DNA of 64,000 bases. Origin: Bombyx mori. Taxonomy: Eukaryota; Arthropoda; Insecta; Lepidoptera; Bombycidae. Made by a program: the position numbers and the translations under genes. The stretch covers positions 8,789,501-8,853,500 of the forward strand of contig NC_085131.1 of NCBI RefSeq assembly GCF_030269925.1. The letters are read 5' to 3'. The notes under the pieces were generated by a model that was given only the letters and a program-made list of their open reading frames with translations, made no database searches and was not told where the DNA came from. Of the stretch, positions 49,201 to 59,135 are shown piece by piece. The first letter of the stretch is position 1. Each line of letters begins with the position of its first letter.

Positions 49201-52200
49201 GTCGGAATGGGTTTTTGCGGTCAGCTAGTTGTAAATATAAGTAAACGCAAAACCTATACAATATGATTATGCGAAAACTCATTTTTTTTATTGACTCATT
49301 TTACTAACGTGTCATAATTTTGTAGGACACACTCTGGAAGCCGACACCATGGCCCTGGCCATACCAGTGATACAGCTGCAACTCTACGTCAACCCAGTAA
49401 TGCACTATCTGTTTCCACCGGCTCTGGTGTACCTCATCGCCTCTAGAGGGGTAGACAGAGGTAAAATGTAATAGTCAAATGTTCATAGGGTCCAGTTTTT
49501 GAAGTGAAACTTCTAATGCGACTTCCAACAAGGTTGCGTTAAACGTATAACAGTACCATGGAATAGAAAGAGACAGAGCGAGAGTGAATGCGTGGCACTC
49601 GAACGCACGCGCATAGTATACCTCTTACAGACCAGCGCGAGCGTTAGCAACGAGTAAGGTCCAATTTTTTTAATGAAGTATTTAAAAAAAATATGAAAAA
49701 TATATATAAGATGTCGCATCTCTCATACACAGCATTCTCTATTACAAGAGCAATCTGATTTAAGGATGAAAAATGAAGAAAACCACAATACTACACACAT
49801 CGCAAAAGAAGTTTCACTTCATTCACGTGCACCAAGTTGCACGCGCACTGTTTAGTTTTATGATACTAGGATGTCTTTTGAGCTCGCACGAGTAGGCACA
49901 ACCACCCTGTCTATTTCTGCCGCGAAATATTAATGCGTTTCAGTTTCAAGGGTGGGGCAGCCGTTTTACTATAGAACTGAGACTTAGAACTCATGCCTCA
50001 GGTTGTGTGGCGGCATTAGTGTCGTTGATGTCCATGGGCTCCGGTTACCACTTAGGTAACACTTAGGTGAGCACGTACATCCATGTAAGCGATAAAATAA
50101 GGTTACAGTTTGACTTCTCATTGTAAGTGTTTCGAATGCATTTATGTAATAAGTGTCTTAAGTGACACCCGAGTTGAATTAGTTGATATTGAAACTGAAT
50201 CTAAGTATGGGATAACTGTTGTTTTCAAAGCGTTTGAGTTCTCGACATAATCTTAAAACTGTGTCTTAACTGTGCCGTCGTAACTATACTATATAACTAT
50301 ACTTGAGACCTTAGAACTTATATCTCAAGGTGGGTGGCGCATTTACGTCGTAGATGTCTATGGGCTCCAGTAACCACTTAACACCAGGTGGGCTGTGAGT
50401 TCGTCCACCGATCTAAGCAATAAAAAAAAAAAAAAAAAATGTATGGAAATGGTAGTGCAAGGTAGAGGGAGAAGAGGTCGACCAAAGAAGACATGGAGGA
50501 GTGTGTGAATGAGGATATGAGAGAGAAAGGAAAGCAATAAAAAATAAATAACAAAAAAACATCAATAATAACATAATAATGAAGGCTACGCTTGGGTTAT
50601 TTACAAACCTAAATTTTTCGCAGATATGTTGGTAACAGATTACAATCGCCTCAGGAAACTCTTTCGGAACGAATATTTTTACGTAGAAAAAAATGAAGAA
50701 AAGGTATGTTTTTCTTGATACTTTGACTTTCTTAAAACAAAGAAGACGAATTATATATTATGGAGGGTAGAAGTAAAGAGCACCATCTTAGTGTATTAGG
50801 TGTCTAATTAAGATGGTGCCACAGTAGCAAGTGGAAAGATTCTAAAAACAATTCCATAAGCTACAACACTTCACTCTGTTTAAAGCTACTATATTCATAT
50901 CACTTTCTACACTAGGGCTATTTCAGTGAATCTTCTAACAATAACTTGCTGTTTACAGATGGACATTTTTCAACTTACCTCCTATACAAGATTGTACTCT
51001 TTACTCTCTCCACCTTTCATAATATATATGGGTATACTGGGTGCTAGGAGGCTAGTGCTTCCGAAAACGAAGACAGACGATAGTACTAATGACACCTTTG
51101 ATGATAGGACGGAAAAAATTCGATACTGATTAAATGTTTTATTTTTAAAACGTTATATTAGCATTATTTACGCTCTATCATGTTAGTACAGCTAAATGAA
51201 ACTATAGTTTCATAACAAATACATTGCTTTACTTTAAAAAAAAACCAGCAATGAAACACAAAATCAAAAACAGCTGATGCTCGGGTCAACGAACGCCCGG
51301 GCGCGGCGCTGATACCGCGCTCCCCAAATGTTACAACTTTGTAGGTACAAGATTTTCGTTTTCTGAAGCGGTCTCCTCACACCCTGTATATATATACACA
51401 TAGGTTTGTTGTCTGTAACCACATGGAACAGTATGCGAGCCGTGAGCTCGGTCCGACCCACGCCTTACTGAGTCACACGTAATTATTGTTCTAGATTTTA
51501 AAAGAAGCAATAGAGTACTGCACGGCAAACGGCATCCTGATCTTCAACGGGGACAAATACAGTTGCGGGTCGGATGAGAAGTTGCAGAGGTTGTTGAAGT
51601 GGTCCGCGTGGCCGGCGCTCACCGTTGCCATTAAATGCGCTGAAATTATGACCGAGGTAAACATTAATTAAACATTGATCATGAAATAATCTATACTAGA
51701 GGATCCGCAGTAGTCGAAATTCGACTATAATTAATTGGAATTCTAAGTTTGTACACTATTATGATTGTATTTTCAACGCCAAGACTACACTATAGAAAAA
51801 TATTTATAAAGACAATATTTAATTTAATCTCAATTTGACCACAGACGTTAAGAACAAAAGTTTGATAATAAATAAATAGTATGTATGCGTGTGTGTGTCA
51901 AATACATGGTAGTGTGTGTAATGTTTTCTTTATTGATTTAATGTATCTTTTATGCATTATTTTTAAAAAAATTACCATTGTGCACTTCTTCTCTATATTC
52001 TTTATAAGTGTGGAAAATTTCAGTCTCCTCCGTCCGCGCAATTTTCGTAAAAAGGGATACAAAGTTTTTGCTTCACGTATTAATATATAGATATATAAAA
52101 ATGAATTGCTGTTCGTTAGTCTCGCTAAAACTCGAGAATGGCTGGACCGATTTGGCTAATTTTCGTCTTGAATTATTTGTGGAAGTCCAGAGAAGGTTTA

Positions 52201-53634
52201 AAAGGTAGATAAATATGAAAATGCTCGGAATTACATAAAAATAACAATTGGTTTCACTTTGATGTGTCCCCCAACAGATATGAGTAGAAGGGTTATTTTG
52301 ATAATATCCTGAAAAGCACCCCACGCTTTATTTACAATAAAATATTTTTTCCTTACACTATGTATTTTTAATTCAAATTTATTAAAATTTATTTTCTATT
52401 TTTTAGTTGGATTTTCTATAAAAGCATAATTTGTTAGTTTTTTTAAAGTATTGTTAATTTTTTGACGAGTTCTTTAAAAGCTTGTTCAGGCTTCTGAATT
52501 ACCTGGCAAGGCCAGTCTCCACTCACTAGTGAGTCGTATAATTGTCTGCTTCATAATTGAAAACATTGACAGTTATAGATTTATTTGATATTTTTTTCTA
52601 ACGCTATATTTGTTTTTTTTTTATCCTCCAGCAAACGACCTGCACACAAAAAGTAGCGCTGAAGCTGATACAGCAGCGGGTCGAGTCCCAGCGCTGCCAC
52701 CCGTACTGCCTCAGTCTGGAGGCCGCGGCCGGCTGTCTGCGCGGGCTGCTCACGGTCGGAGCGCTGCACAGACAAAAGTGAGCCCTTTTTTATTGTTTAG
52801 ATGGGTGGCCCACAGCCCACCTGGTGTTCAGTGGGTACTGGAGCCCATAGACATTTACAACGTAAATGCCGCCACCTACATTGAGATATAAGTGCTAAGG
52901 TCTCAAGTATAGTTACAACGGTTGCCACACCCTTCAAACCGAAACGCATTAGTGCTAAACGGCAGAATTAGGCAGGGTGGTGGTACATACCCGTGCGGAC
53001 TCTCAAGAGACTAACTATACTGAGATCTTAGAACTTATATCTCAAAATGGGTGGCGGCATTTACGTTGTAGATGTCTATGGGCTCCAGTAACCACTTAAC
53101 ACCAGGTGGGCTGTGAGCTGGTCCACCCATCTAAGCCATAAAATAAATTAAGACGAGTTTCGAAGACTCGTTATTTATTTGATGAGTAAGATGCCTGCTG
53201 TCGAGTAAATAAATATTAAACAACCGGCAACAATACTAATGATCATCCGATACTAAAGTAAAATCCACTGAACTATGAGAACCAGAGACTTGTTTGTATA
53301 CATACTTTTAAAAAATATATATTTATATTTATATTCTTTTTAGGTTTCTTTTTATGTGTAAAAACGTATAATTTGAAAATATACTTACCGGTCTTCGATT
53401 TTTATAAGTAAATTTGTACCTAACACAACCTCATCGGCGAATGAGCCCGCAGGTAACTACTATAGCTTCCTTCATTTGTTCTTTTTCAGAGATGCAGACG
53501 AAACGTACACCGTGGTGCCGGACAAAATGAACGAGTACCACGGCCTTTTAAGTTTAGTCACTCCGAGTTTTAACGTGGACTGGAGCAGAAACAACACTGT
53601 GATATTAGACCAGAGAACCTCGTCTAGACTGTGA
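31248..53634 (+). CDS. GNPAT: Dihydroxyacetone-phosphate acyltransferase (GNPAT), complete, 11 exons
   Basis: Exons: 31248-31430, 31581-31757, 32939-33068, 33326-33529, 36233-36384, 41041-41533, 49326-49460, 50624-50703, 51495-51656, 52632-52777, 53490-53634 (TGA). All GT-AG with matching phases; 668 codons, against about 680 in the human protein. The ATG is supported by an in-frame TGA four codons upstream. Acyltransferase motifs are in order: motif I HRSYAD (HX4D, H136-D141), GAFYIRR (about 179-185), motif III FFLEGTRSRS (about 214-223), and motif IV VPVNISYD followed by GVPKPKESTG. The protein ends in SRL, a variant PTS1 signal, so a peroxisomal matrix location is expected. The family acylates dihydroxyacetone phosphate, the first step of plasmalogen and ether-lipid synthesis. 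Introns of up to 7.8 kb are filled with transposons; intron 6 holds a nearly full-length LINE in the opposite orientation. Confidence 0.95.
31950..32455 (+). mobile_element. LINE 3' end with the C-terminal coding remnant
   Basis: The 31961-32170 reading frame ends in AVRLWKSLPQPMRAS...FMSQMKKHFLSL, the usual C-terminus of non-LTR reverse transcriptase ORFs. It is followed by about 280 bp of AT-rich 3' UTR. 5'-truncated; intron 2 of GNPAT. Confidence 0.7.
33600..33775 (-). mobile_element. Degenerate Bm1 SINE
   Basis: Minus-strand Bm1 body pieces: gccgatagacatc, cataagttctaagtctcag, cttcaaaccgaaatgcatta, gcagtggtacctacccgt. Confidence 0.72.
33919..35165 (+). mobile_element. Mariner-like transposon, internally deleted, copy 2
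   Basis: Same inverted ends as 2054-3281 (cggcaaacatcttgagc, complement at 35140-35155) with TA at the borders. The 34240-34503 frame encodes the DNA-binding N-terminus, starting MPRQTCVVFKRKGRK and ending [14 protein letters not shown] short piece near the first catalytic Asp (about 34777-34800) is followed by an Asp/Glu-rich tail and then the 3' end. The catalytic core is absent. Confidence 0.82.
35928..36155 (+). mobile_element. Bm1 SINE, 5'-truncated
   Basis: tactggtggtagaacctctt to tctaagcaataaaaaaa, with a small deletion in the cacttaacaccaggtggg block. It ends 77 bp before GNPAT exon 5. Confidence 0.92.
36426..36863 (+). mobile_element. Bm1 SINE, full length
   Basis: Complete structure: tRNA-derived head with box A-like tggcctaaaggataagacg and box B-like gtgttcgaatcc, middle section ggtgaaggaataacatcgtg, body and A-rich tail. 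The 9-bp duplication aaaaatgtt flanks it (36417-36425 and 36860-36868, the latter partly in the A tail). Confidence 0.93.
37361..37605 (+). mobile_element. Bm1 SINE, 5'-truncated
   Basis: tactggtggtaggacctctt to catcaaagcaataaataaaa. Followed 7 bp later by a BMC1-like piece. Confidence 0.92.
37612..37790 (+). mobile_element. BMC1-like LINE, 3' end fragment
   Basis: Starts acccactgagtttgtcgccg and ends gaatagataggggaaacaat; diverged plus copy. Confidence 0.75.
37951..38403 (+). mobile_element. Helitron-like element, family H2, copy 3
   Basis: Begins tatctatatattaatacgtg and ends actactgcggggccactagt. Confidence 0.65.
38502..39358. repeat. 439-bp tandem duplication
   Basis: cggacaggcgaataatttaa occurs at 38502 and 38941. 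Both units run through ggtcacttgaccccaaacta, atgccaattgcatcac and agccaagtcgcggcttccaa to a final gtcgcgacaa. The second unit lacks short stretches. No coding potential; GNPAT intron 5. Confidence 0.88.
39739..40400 (-). mobile_element. RTE-like LINE, C-terminal coding fragment and 3' end
   Basis: On minus, the frame runs from about 40400 (KIYKTLIRPAVLYGSACW) through RMLRWMCGVTRMDKIQNEY and RRRPKKKWMDCVKDD to CCADLK and a stop at 39952. A (cttactta)n tail ends near 39740. 5'-truncated. Confidence 0.78.
40525..40712 (+). mobile_element. BMC1-like LINE, 3' end fragment
   Basis: ggatcttctcagtggatcgc, agcactgctcttgctaagg and gaaatagcctcttagactac mark a plus copy of the 3' UTR. Confidence 0.8.
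40729..40972 (+). mobile_element. Bm1 SINE, 5'-truncated
   Basis: tactgatggtaggacctctt to catctatgcaataaac. It ends 68 bp before the large GNPAT exon 41041-41533. Confidence 0.92.
41573..41742. mobile_element. Two short LINE/SINE tail fragments
   Basis: 41573-41645 resembles an RTE-like LINE end on plus (ggcctatgtccagcagtgga then a gat repeat). 41646-41742 matches the cggcccacctgat tail of 24573-24830 (minus). They abut the target site of the large LINE. Confidence 0.55.
41770..44994 (-). mobile_element. RTE-like LINE, nearly full length, flanked by a long target-site duplication
   Basis: One long minus-strand ORF (44655 down to 41875 from its first Met; coding similarity reaches further upstream). 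It starts with an AP-type endonuclease (LQEVRWPGSGE, LGDFNAQVGKED, SDHYMLGIK) followed by a reverse transcriptase (LKNNKAPGIDNLPSELWKYG, FVDFAKAYDSIDR, GLRQGDALSPMLFN, GYADDLTLLGG). The C-terminal part has RRLGWLEHVVRM and GRPKYRWCDAVEGDL. The frame hits TAA right after VSDW, but the same frame stays open about 30 codons more to a TAG, so the TAA looks like one recent nonsense change. Flanks: gtaattaaattaatgaaat plus ttattttaa at 41743-41769 and the same with one T less at 44995-45020. Confidence 0.9.
45395..45609 (-). mobile_element. Helitron-like element, family H3, copy 3
   Basis: ctagccgtactcgcccgctt to atatattagtatagat, with a short deletion in the middle compared with 19672-19926. Confidence 0.65.
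45993..46165 (+). mobile_element. Bm1 SINE head only
   Basis: tRNA-like head (gtggcctaaaggataaaacg, gtgttcgaatcccgcag) and the aaatacgtacttaac middle; the Bm1 body is absent. Confidence 0.75.
46645..46975 (-). mobile_element. Helitron-like element, family H4, copy
   Basis: cctcgcttcggaaacatg, aaaatcggtccagccgtt, ttatttatatgtatagat. Shares nearly all parts with 58366-58905. Confidence 0.6.
47345..47540 (+). mobile_element. BMC1-like LINE, 3' end fragment
   Basis: Plus copy: acccactgagttactcgccg, agcactgctcttgctagggc, tccgagctcacctag-like segment, ending near tatgaaaaaaaa. Confidence 0.8.
47571..49232 (+). mobile_element. Helitron-like element, family H1, copy 2, split by a LINE
   Basis: Left part 47571-47861 begins atctatctatatatataaaa and carries ggctggaccgatttggct. 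The last 20 bp (ttttgcggtcagctagttgt) resume at 49213 after the nested BMC1-like element. End is a CTAG-T Helitron-type terminus. Confidence 0.72.
47862..49212 (-). mobile_element. BMC1-like (jockey-group) LINE, 5'-truncated, nested in H1
   Basis: On minus, the RT ORF starts truncated at about 49210 (PTGALFFDVAKAFDKVWHNG), continues through GVPQGSALSPLLFSLYINDIP, the active-site FADDTAIYYS and VKYLGVTLDSRMTFRPH, and ends near 48081 in an Arg-rich tail. A 3' UTR and about 20 T complete it. TSD ttttgcgg at 47854-47861 and 49213-49220. This is the reference copy for the 3' fragments seen elsewhere. Confidence 0.88.
49863..50099 (+). mobile_element. Degenerate Bm1 SINE
   Basis: Diverged body with a short internal duplication of the acttaggtaac block; ends catgtaagcgataaaataa. 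Confidence 0.78.
50285..50440 (+). mobile_element. Bm1 SINE, 3' tail with long A-run
   Basis: cttgagaccttagaacttat to tctaagcaataaaa plus about 18 A. Lies 184 bp before GNPAT exon 50624-50703. Confidence 0.88.
50441..50540 (+). mobile_element. Short RTE-like LINE coding remnant
   Basis: One frame reads GRGRRGRPKKTWRS then MREKGK-like residues with a stop inside, resembling the C-terminus of RTE-like ORFs. Confidence 0.5.
51695..52091 (-). mobile_element. Helitron-like element, family H2, copy 4
   Basis: ctagaggatccgcagtagtc to ttcacgtattaatatatagat. It joins the H1 copy at 52088 with a shared atagatata border. Confidence 0.65.
52088..52275 (+). mobile_element. Helitron-like element, family H1, copy 3, truncated
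   Basis: atagatatataaaaatgaat to tttgatgtgtcccccaac; the 3' part is missing. Confidence 0.65.
52784..53008 (-). mobile_element. Bm1 SINE, 5'-truncated
   Basis: Starts ttttattgtttagatgggtgg just 6 bp after GNPAT exon 52632-52777 and runs to gtgcggactctcaagag. Confidence 0.92.
53010..53148 (+). mobile_element. Bm1 SINE, 3' tail, inverted to its neighbour
   Basis: taactatactgagatcttag to catctaagccataaaataaa, directly abutting the minus copy. Confidence 0.88.
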
Positions 53635-53685
53635 AGTATTCAAGTTTCACTTTGCCGATATTCGCGATTCTTTGTAATCGTTTAC

Positions 53686-53930
53686 ACTGGTGGTAGGACC
53701 TCTTGTGAGTCCGCACGGGTAGGTACCACCACCCCGCCTATTTCTGCCGTGAAGCAGTAATGCGTTTCGGTTTGAAGGGTGGGGTAGCCGCTGTAACTAT
53801 ACTGAGACTTTAGAACTCATATCTCAAGGTGGGTGGCGCATTTACATTGTAGATGTCTATGGGCTCCAGTAACCACTTAACACCAGGTGGGCTGTGAGCT
53901 CGTCCACCCATCTAAGCAATAAAAAAAAAA
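53686..53930 (+). mobile_element. Bm1 SINE just after the GNPAT stop codon
   Basis: cactggtggtaggacctctt to tctaagcaataaaaaaaaa. It begins about 52 bp after TGA, so it is probably part of the GNPAT 3' UTR and supplies an AATAAA. Confidence 0.92.
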
Positions 53931-55080
53931 TAAAAAAAAATCAAACGTTTGTGAATATCGTTAAAAAACGAAAAATCGCGACTTCAAATCAATCATCCAC
54001 AAACAAATCTTGTCATCCATTTTATTTTTTACCATATAAATAAAATAATTAAGTTGTCATGGCCTAAAGGGACACTCATTAGACTAGCATAATTTTTTTT
54101 CAATTACAAATCTGTATTTATTGTTTGAAAGTAGATTAATGGATTAATGGTTTCTTTAGTCTATTTCGGTATTTGGAAACAGTATGTCAGTAAAATATAT
54201 TTAGGTTAGTTGATTGTTTAACAATGAAATTTGACAATCGTGAATGCAAACAATTTTAAAAATTGCAAGTTATGTGACTAATTCACAAAATTCTAATTGC
54301 TACCACAAAAACCAATCAATTTATTCAGTACTTATACGGTACAGTAATACTATTTGCAGTGTTATTAAAAATCTAGTCCAGCCTCCAGGGTTATTGACTA
54401 AAAAAATATATTAATATAGTAAATAACATAATAATGATATTTTACTTTTACTCCTTAATTATAGTTTTTAAGTACCTGCTTAAAATCGTGTGATCCGCTT
54501 GCCATTGAGAGTTGTTGCCAGATGAAACGAAAGTCAAAGAAACAAGTGTTAAACATTTATTAGTTTGTTAATGCTTTCACTTTGCAATCAGTATTCTTTG
54601 TTTGAACATGTACAAAGTGTTTTTAGTATCGTTATTTGCAATACATTCCACTAATTAATGTTTTCTTCAATCTTTAGGTTGAGTAACTTAATAACAAATA
54701 TAAAAGAATGCATTAAAATGCGATGCTCATGTTATTATGTACCTAAATAACGTACGTCAATTCAAATGAAAATAATAAGATACGTTTTTCAAATTTGCTT
54801 GTTTTTGTTAATTGTTTTTTGTTGTTATAACATCAGTATTGTAAATAGTATTTTTATTTGTAAATATTTAAAACGATGAATTTAATTCGTGTTGATTTAT
54901 GTTCACCAGTAATTAATTTAAGGGTTTCGTTAATGGTTTTAATACTGAATAAAATGATTATAAAAATGTGTCCGACTATTATTTTATCCGTGTTCTAGTG
55001 CAGAATGTCGATACATTAAATTATTATTTTTTGTTTTTTTTAATTATTTAAAGAATATTCAAGATTGGCGTCTGTATACC
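53931..55080 (+). other. AT-rich downstream flank of GNPAT
   Basis: No gene or repeat recognised apart from a short Bm1-head-like scrap near 54057-54080. An AATAAA near 54948 (ctgaataaaatga) is a possible distal poly(A) signal. Confidence 0.4.
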
Positions 55081-55277
55081 ATATTGACGCTTGAAAGGCA
55101 AACGTGACTAAGCGACAATAACTGATTTATACATAAATGACAGGCAATAAGCATAATTTCAATCCTACAGCTAGATTCGTTAAAATTGATTTTTTTTAAG
55201 TATTTCAACTTTAAATTAGTCTACCATAAAGTTCACGCATTGTCGCTTAGTCACGTTTGCCTTTCAAGCGTCGATAT
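55081..55277. mobile_element. MITE family B, copy 2
   Basis: Arms of about 37 bp: gacgcttgaaaggcaaacgt at 55086 and its complement at about 55251-55270, extended by gactaagcgacaat. TA-rich borders suggest a TA target, as in mariner-type MITEs. Confidence 0.85.
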
Positions 55278-56189
55278 ATATATCTCGAACGAATCATTCA
55301 CTGGATGTCATATTCCTGTATGGAAAATTGGTACAATCAAAATCGGTGAATCATTCCTATCTTGATAATCTGCAATCTTGTTTAATATCTACAATCTAGT
55401 AATCGAAATGTTGGCAACATCAGTAGACGTAAACTGTGTCGAGTGATGCACTTGCTATCTACTGAAGCTGAGATTACTGTGGGAGTATAATGAGTTTTCT
55501 AAGTAAGAGAAGCATCGACACAACTCTTACGAGGATAGAATGTAAAATTTAGATTTTGTGTTCCTGAAACAAACTTACAATGTTTTCTAGCATTACATTA
55601 TAGATGAACAAGATTATTTTGATTTCAGCTTTGGAACTGAAGTTCAAACTTATTTATCTCCTATAAGATATTTGTAGTGTCTAAAAATAATTACATATTA
55701 TCTACCAGAATATCTTGATATTTAATATTTTTGGTATTATAATATATAAATACAATTGAAGAACGAAACACATGCAAAATTTGTATATTTCTTTATTTAC
55801 ATTTCTTTAACTATACAAGTGCTTTTGTTTTTTAACGGCTTCAAATACATAAATCATATAAAAGGATTGTTTTACGATTATCGTAAGTTCTCTGCATTAA
55901 GCTAAACACTATAGAAAAAACTATTAGACAAAATGTTATTAATCTCATAGGTAGATATGAAATCAATAATATTTTATTAATAAATTATTAATTACCAATC
56001 AGCAAATATTTTTATTTTGGCAATGGCAATATTTTTGTTTTTTGTTTAGTTTTATGTTAGTTTAAATTTAACTAATTTACACATTACATAGATATTAATC
56101 GCATACGTAAATGGGGTCAAATTAATAAAATCTATAAAATTTATTCAATTCACGCTAAATAAATGCAACATAATTCATAAAATTTATTT

Positions 56190-56420
56190 ATATAATAATT
56201 ACGACATGTATATTATAATATGTAAATAAATAATCGGGGGACAGATCACAGAAGGTCAACTGGCCCCTAGCCTCCCTGTACCGTGGGAACCAGAAACACA
56301 TATATATACATATTAAGATAATAAACATGTCTATCACATGAATGCTGGCCTGAAGCGGGAATAGAACCCACGACACAGCAATTAAGAGCGTTAACTAATG
56401 CGCCAAGGGATCAGTCAAAT
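56190..56420 (-). mobile_element. Third tRNA-derived SINE family
   Basis: On minus, box A-like tggcgcattagttaacgc and box B-like gggttctattcccgc lie 30 bp apart, followed by a tRNA-unrelated body. Only one copy in the window. The flanks 55300-56190 and 56420-57780 hold nothing I recognise. Confidence 0.55.
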
Positions 56421-57779
56421 TGTACAATATTTACACGATTTACATGAATCACTCATTTAAAAACATTAGTATTTTTATTACTCGAAAATTAACACACTAA
56501 TCCTAAGTTGAAACATTAGGAAAAAGGATGCTGATGAATTTGATATCTAAACAATCTATCAGCTGTGATGTGTTGTGCTTAATGAAAGTACTTGTAACGC
56601 TTACAAAAACTTATTATTGAGTTTATTTGCTTGCAATAATTATTACTGTCACTTGTTACGTGCCTTCGGGAATTGGTCAATATTTTTTATTATATAAATT
56701 TTCATCATGCTCTTTTTTAAGCTTAAAAATAACATCTCGACAACAAAGAGTTTGCAAAAGTTTTTTTTAAATCTACCCACATATAAAAACTAAAATAGAC
56801 AATTCCAATTATCAAAATTTTTTAAATTAAATAACAAATATTTTTTTACGTTACAAAATTATAAGACATTAACATTAATGGGGATTGTTTAATTCGAACT
56901 CTGGCGCTCTGTGTGCAAATGATACGTCAATTATACCAGTCTCGTCAATTTCTGCCAATACAATACATACAATGCAGCCAATTGCGTGTTGCACTACCCC
57001 GTAGTATATATTCCATAATGATTTATGTGTAGTTGATTTTTTTTTTCATGAGCTACACTACGTGGTTTTTGGCAAACACATCAATGCAATGCCGCATTTA
57101 AGATACAAATACAACAGTAGCTACAAAACTGAGCACTCGTGAACATTATGATTGCAACGCTGTTCATAGACCGGCTTGCGGTTTCTCTTCTGAGGCACTG
57201 TGGCCTTAATGATTTTTAACTATAAATTATAAATAGAAGATAAGATGCTTTGAAATTATTGAAGGAACAATCAGAAAAATTTGACTTCTATGATCAGTCC
57301 ATTATTATTCTGACCTAAAATAACCGAGAGTGGATCCAGGGGATCCGACAAGACATGTTTCGGGTCAGATATGGTTTCAACTTTGTAAATGCAGTCATGC
57401 AAATTTTTTGTGTTTACAAATTTAGTACTTCATGACATTGCAACGTTTGCATCTATCAAAAACTGGAATTTTACCACAGTTTTTGTATTACCCGTTCAAT
57501 GTTGACAGCTTTTTGTACGACTGATGTTGATATATAATAATATATTTATTATAAAAAAACTTTTGAGGTTTGACACATATTTGGTTAAAAAATATTACTG
57601 TTAGAGTCGCCTCCTCGGAATGTTACAAACAGCACTTTTCACTTTTCCCCTAATAATGCGGTAAAAACAACGAAGATGGCAACACTGTTTGTGTGTAATC
57701 TATGGCACAGATCTGGTAAACGCGAGCTTATCTACACGCATAAAGTGGCCAATGTATTTAATATTTTCTAATGAGATTG

Positions 57780-58232
57780 AGCATAACCGACCAAGTGAAA
57801 CAATGAAATAACTCTCGAACACAACGTTCAACTACTACCTGTTCATAGATTTAAGAAAACTGTCAAGGAACGTTTGTGCAACAAGGCATATTATAAAGTT
57901 AAGGATTTTTTACTAGATGGCACTACGTGGGAATGAGGCGTTCGCTCCTGGCCTTTTCATTTTCATTATTATTATTATTTATTTGAATTGTATTTTTTTG
58001 ACTTCTTTTTTTGTATACTGTAAATATGTTTTCTTGTTTAAAAAAAGAAAATAGTTGAGAAAATACAAAAAAAAAAAAAAGCCCGCTGAGTTTGTTTCGC
58101 CGGTTCTTCTCAGGACTGTGGCTTTTTTTGGAACCGGTGGTTGAGTTAACATTTTCTTTTACATTTTGACATTCAACAAGTGTGTTTTTGATGACATCCA
58201 AGTTGAAATAAATGAATTTGAATTTGAAGGAT
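57780..58232 (+). mobile_element. CR1-like LINE, 3' end
   Basis: One frame (about 57850-57945) reads KKTVKERLCNKAYYKVKDFLLD, a typical ORF2 C-terminus. The 3' UTR has cccgctgagtttgtttcgcc and ends in a tgaatttgaatttgaa repeat. Confidence 0.6.
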
Positions 58233-58365
58233 CGTCTGGTACACGAATCGTCGTCACAAGCGCATTCCCCATTATTATATCAAGGGGTGAACGGCTATTT
58301 GGTTAAAGCGACATTTCGCTTAATACGCGACATTTACTTTTGTAATTAAAGGCCTGTTTTATTTG

Positions 58366-58905
58366 GTACTAGCGACCCGCCCTCGCTTCGCTTCGGAAAC
58401 ATTAAATTTTATTATTGATAGGCGAAGCCCGCCATGTAGCGCGCGGTACGACAATAACTGCGGGTGACGCTGCGGGGCGAAGCTAGTCTAAAAAAAGTAG
58501 CCTAAGTTACTCCTTATATCATATCAACTACCTATTAGTGAAAGTCTCATCAAAATCGGTCCAGCCGTTACAGAGATTAGCCGGAACAAACAGACAGAGA
58601 GACAGACAAAAATTGTAAAAAATGTTTTGGTGTATGTACCGTATATATATATATATATATGTGTGTACCAAATAGCGGAGGAACTGGGGATACCTATCAG
58701 CGACGCACTCCACCGGGCTGCAGGGCGGGATCGATGGAGACAGTTGGTTGATGAAATCGGACGGAGTCACGATCCTCAGCAGTGAGGAACCGATCGAAGA
58801 GAGAGAGAGAGTGTGTACCGTATATATTCATATGCGTGTAGTAAAAAGCGGTTATTTCAATACTGCAAACAGACACTCTAATTTTATTTATATGTATAGA
58901 TTAAC
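58366..58905 (-). mobile_element. Helitron-like element, family H4, with nested LINE piece
   Basis: ctagcgacccgccctcgctt to tttatatgtatagat; the 46645-46975 copy lacks the nested insert at 58670-58810. Confidence 0.65.
58670..58810 (+). mobile_element. LINE 3' end, 141 bp, with exact target duplication
   Basis: One frame reads IAEELGIPISDALHRAAG and continues to HDPQQ and TGA, a LINE ORF2 C-terminus; it ends in a (ga)n tail. gtgtgtacc flanks it at 58661-58669 and 58811-58819. Confidence 0.82.
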
Positions 58906-59135
58906 ATCAATAGTTCGATGTTTCAATTGAAATTTAATTAAGCCAATCCCATTCAAATAGCTGAAGAATTAATTTGTTATGATATTTTTTTCAAAATTTC
59001 AACCTCTAAATGGCTCTCCTGTAAACTTAAATTATAAACATCGCAATCACATGTCGCACAAGTCTTTCGTCCGTCGATATAATAATAAAGTAACAACAAA
59101 AGTATTAACATAATTACACTAAATGTTATTTAATT

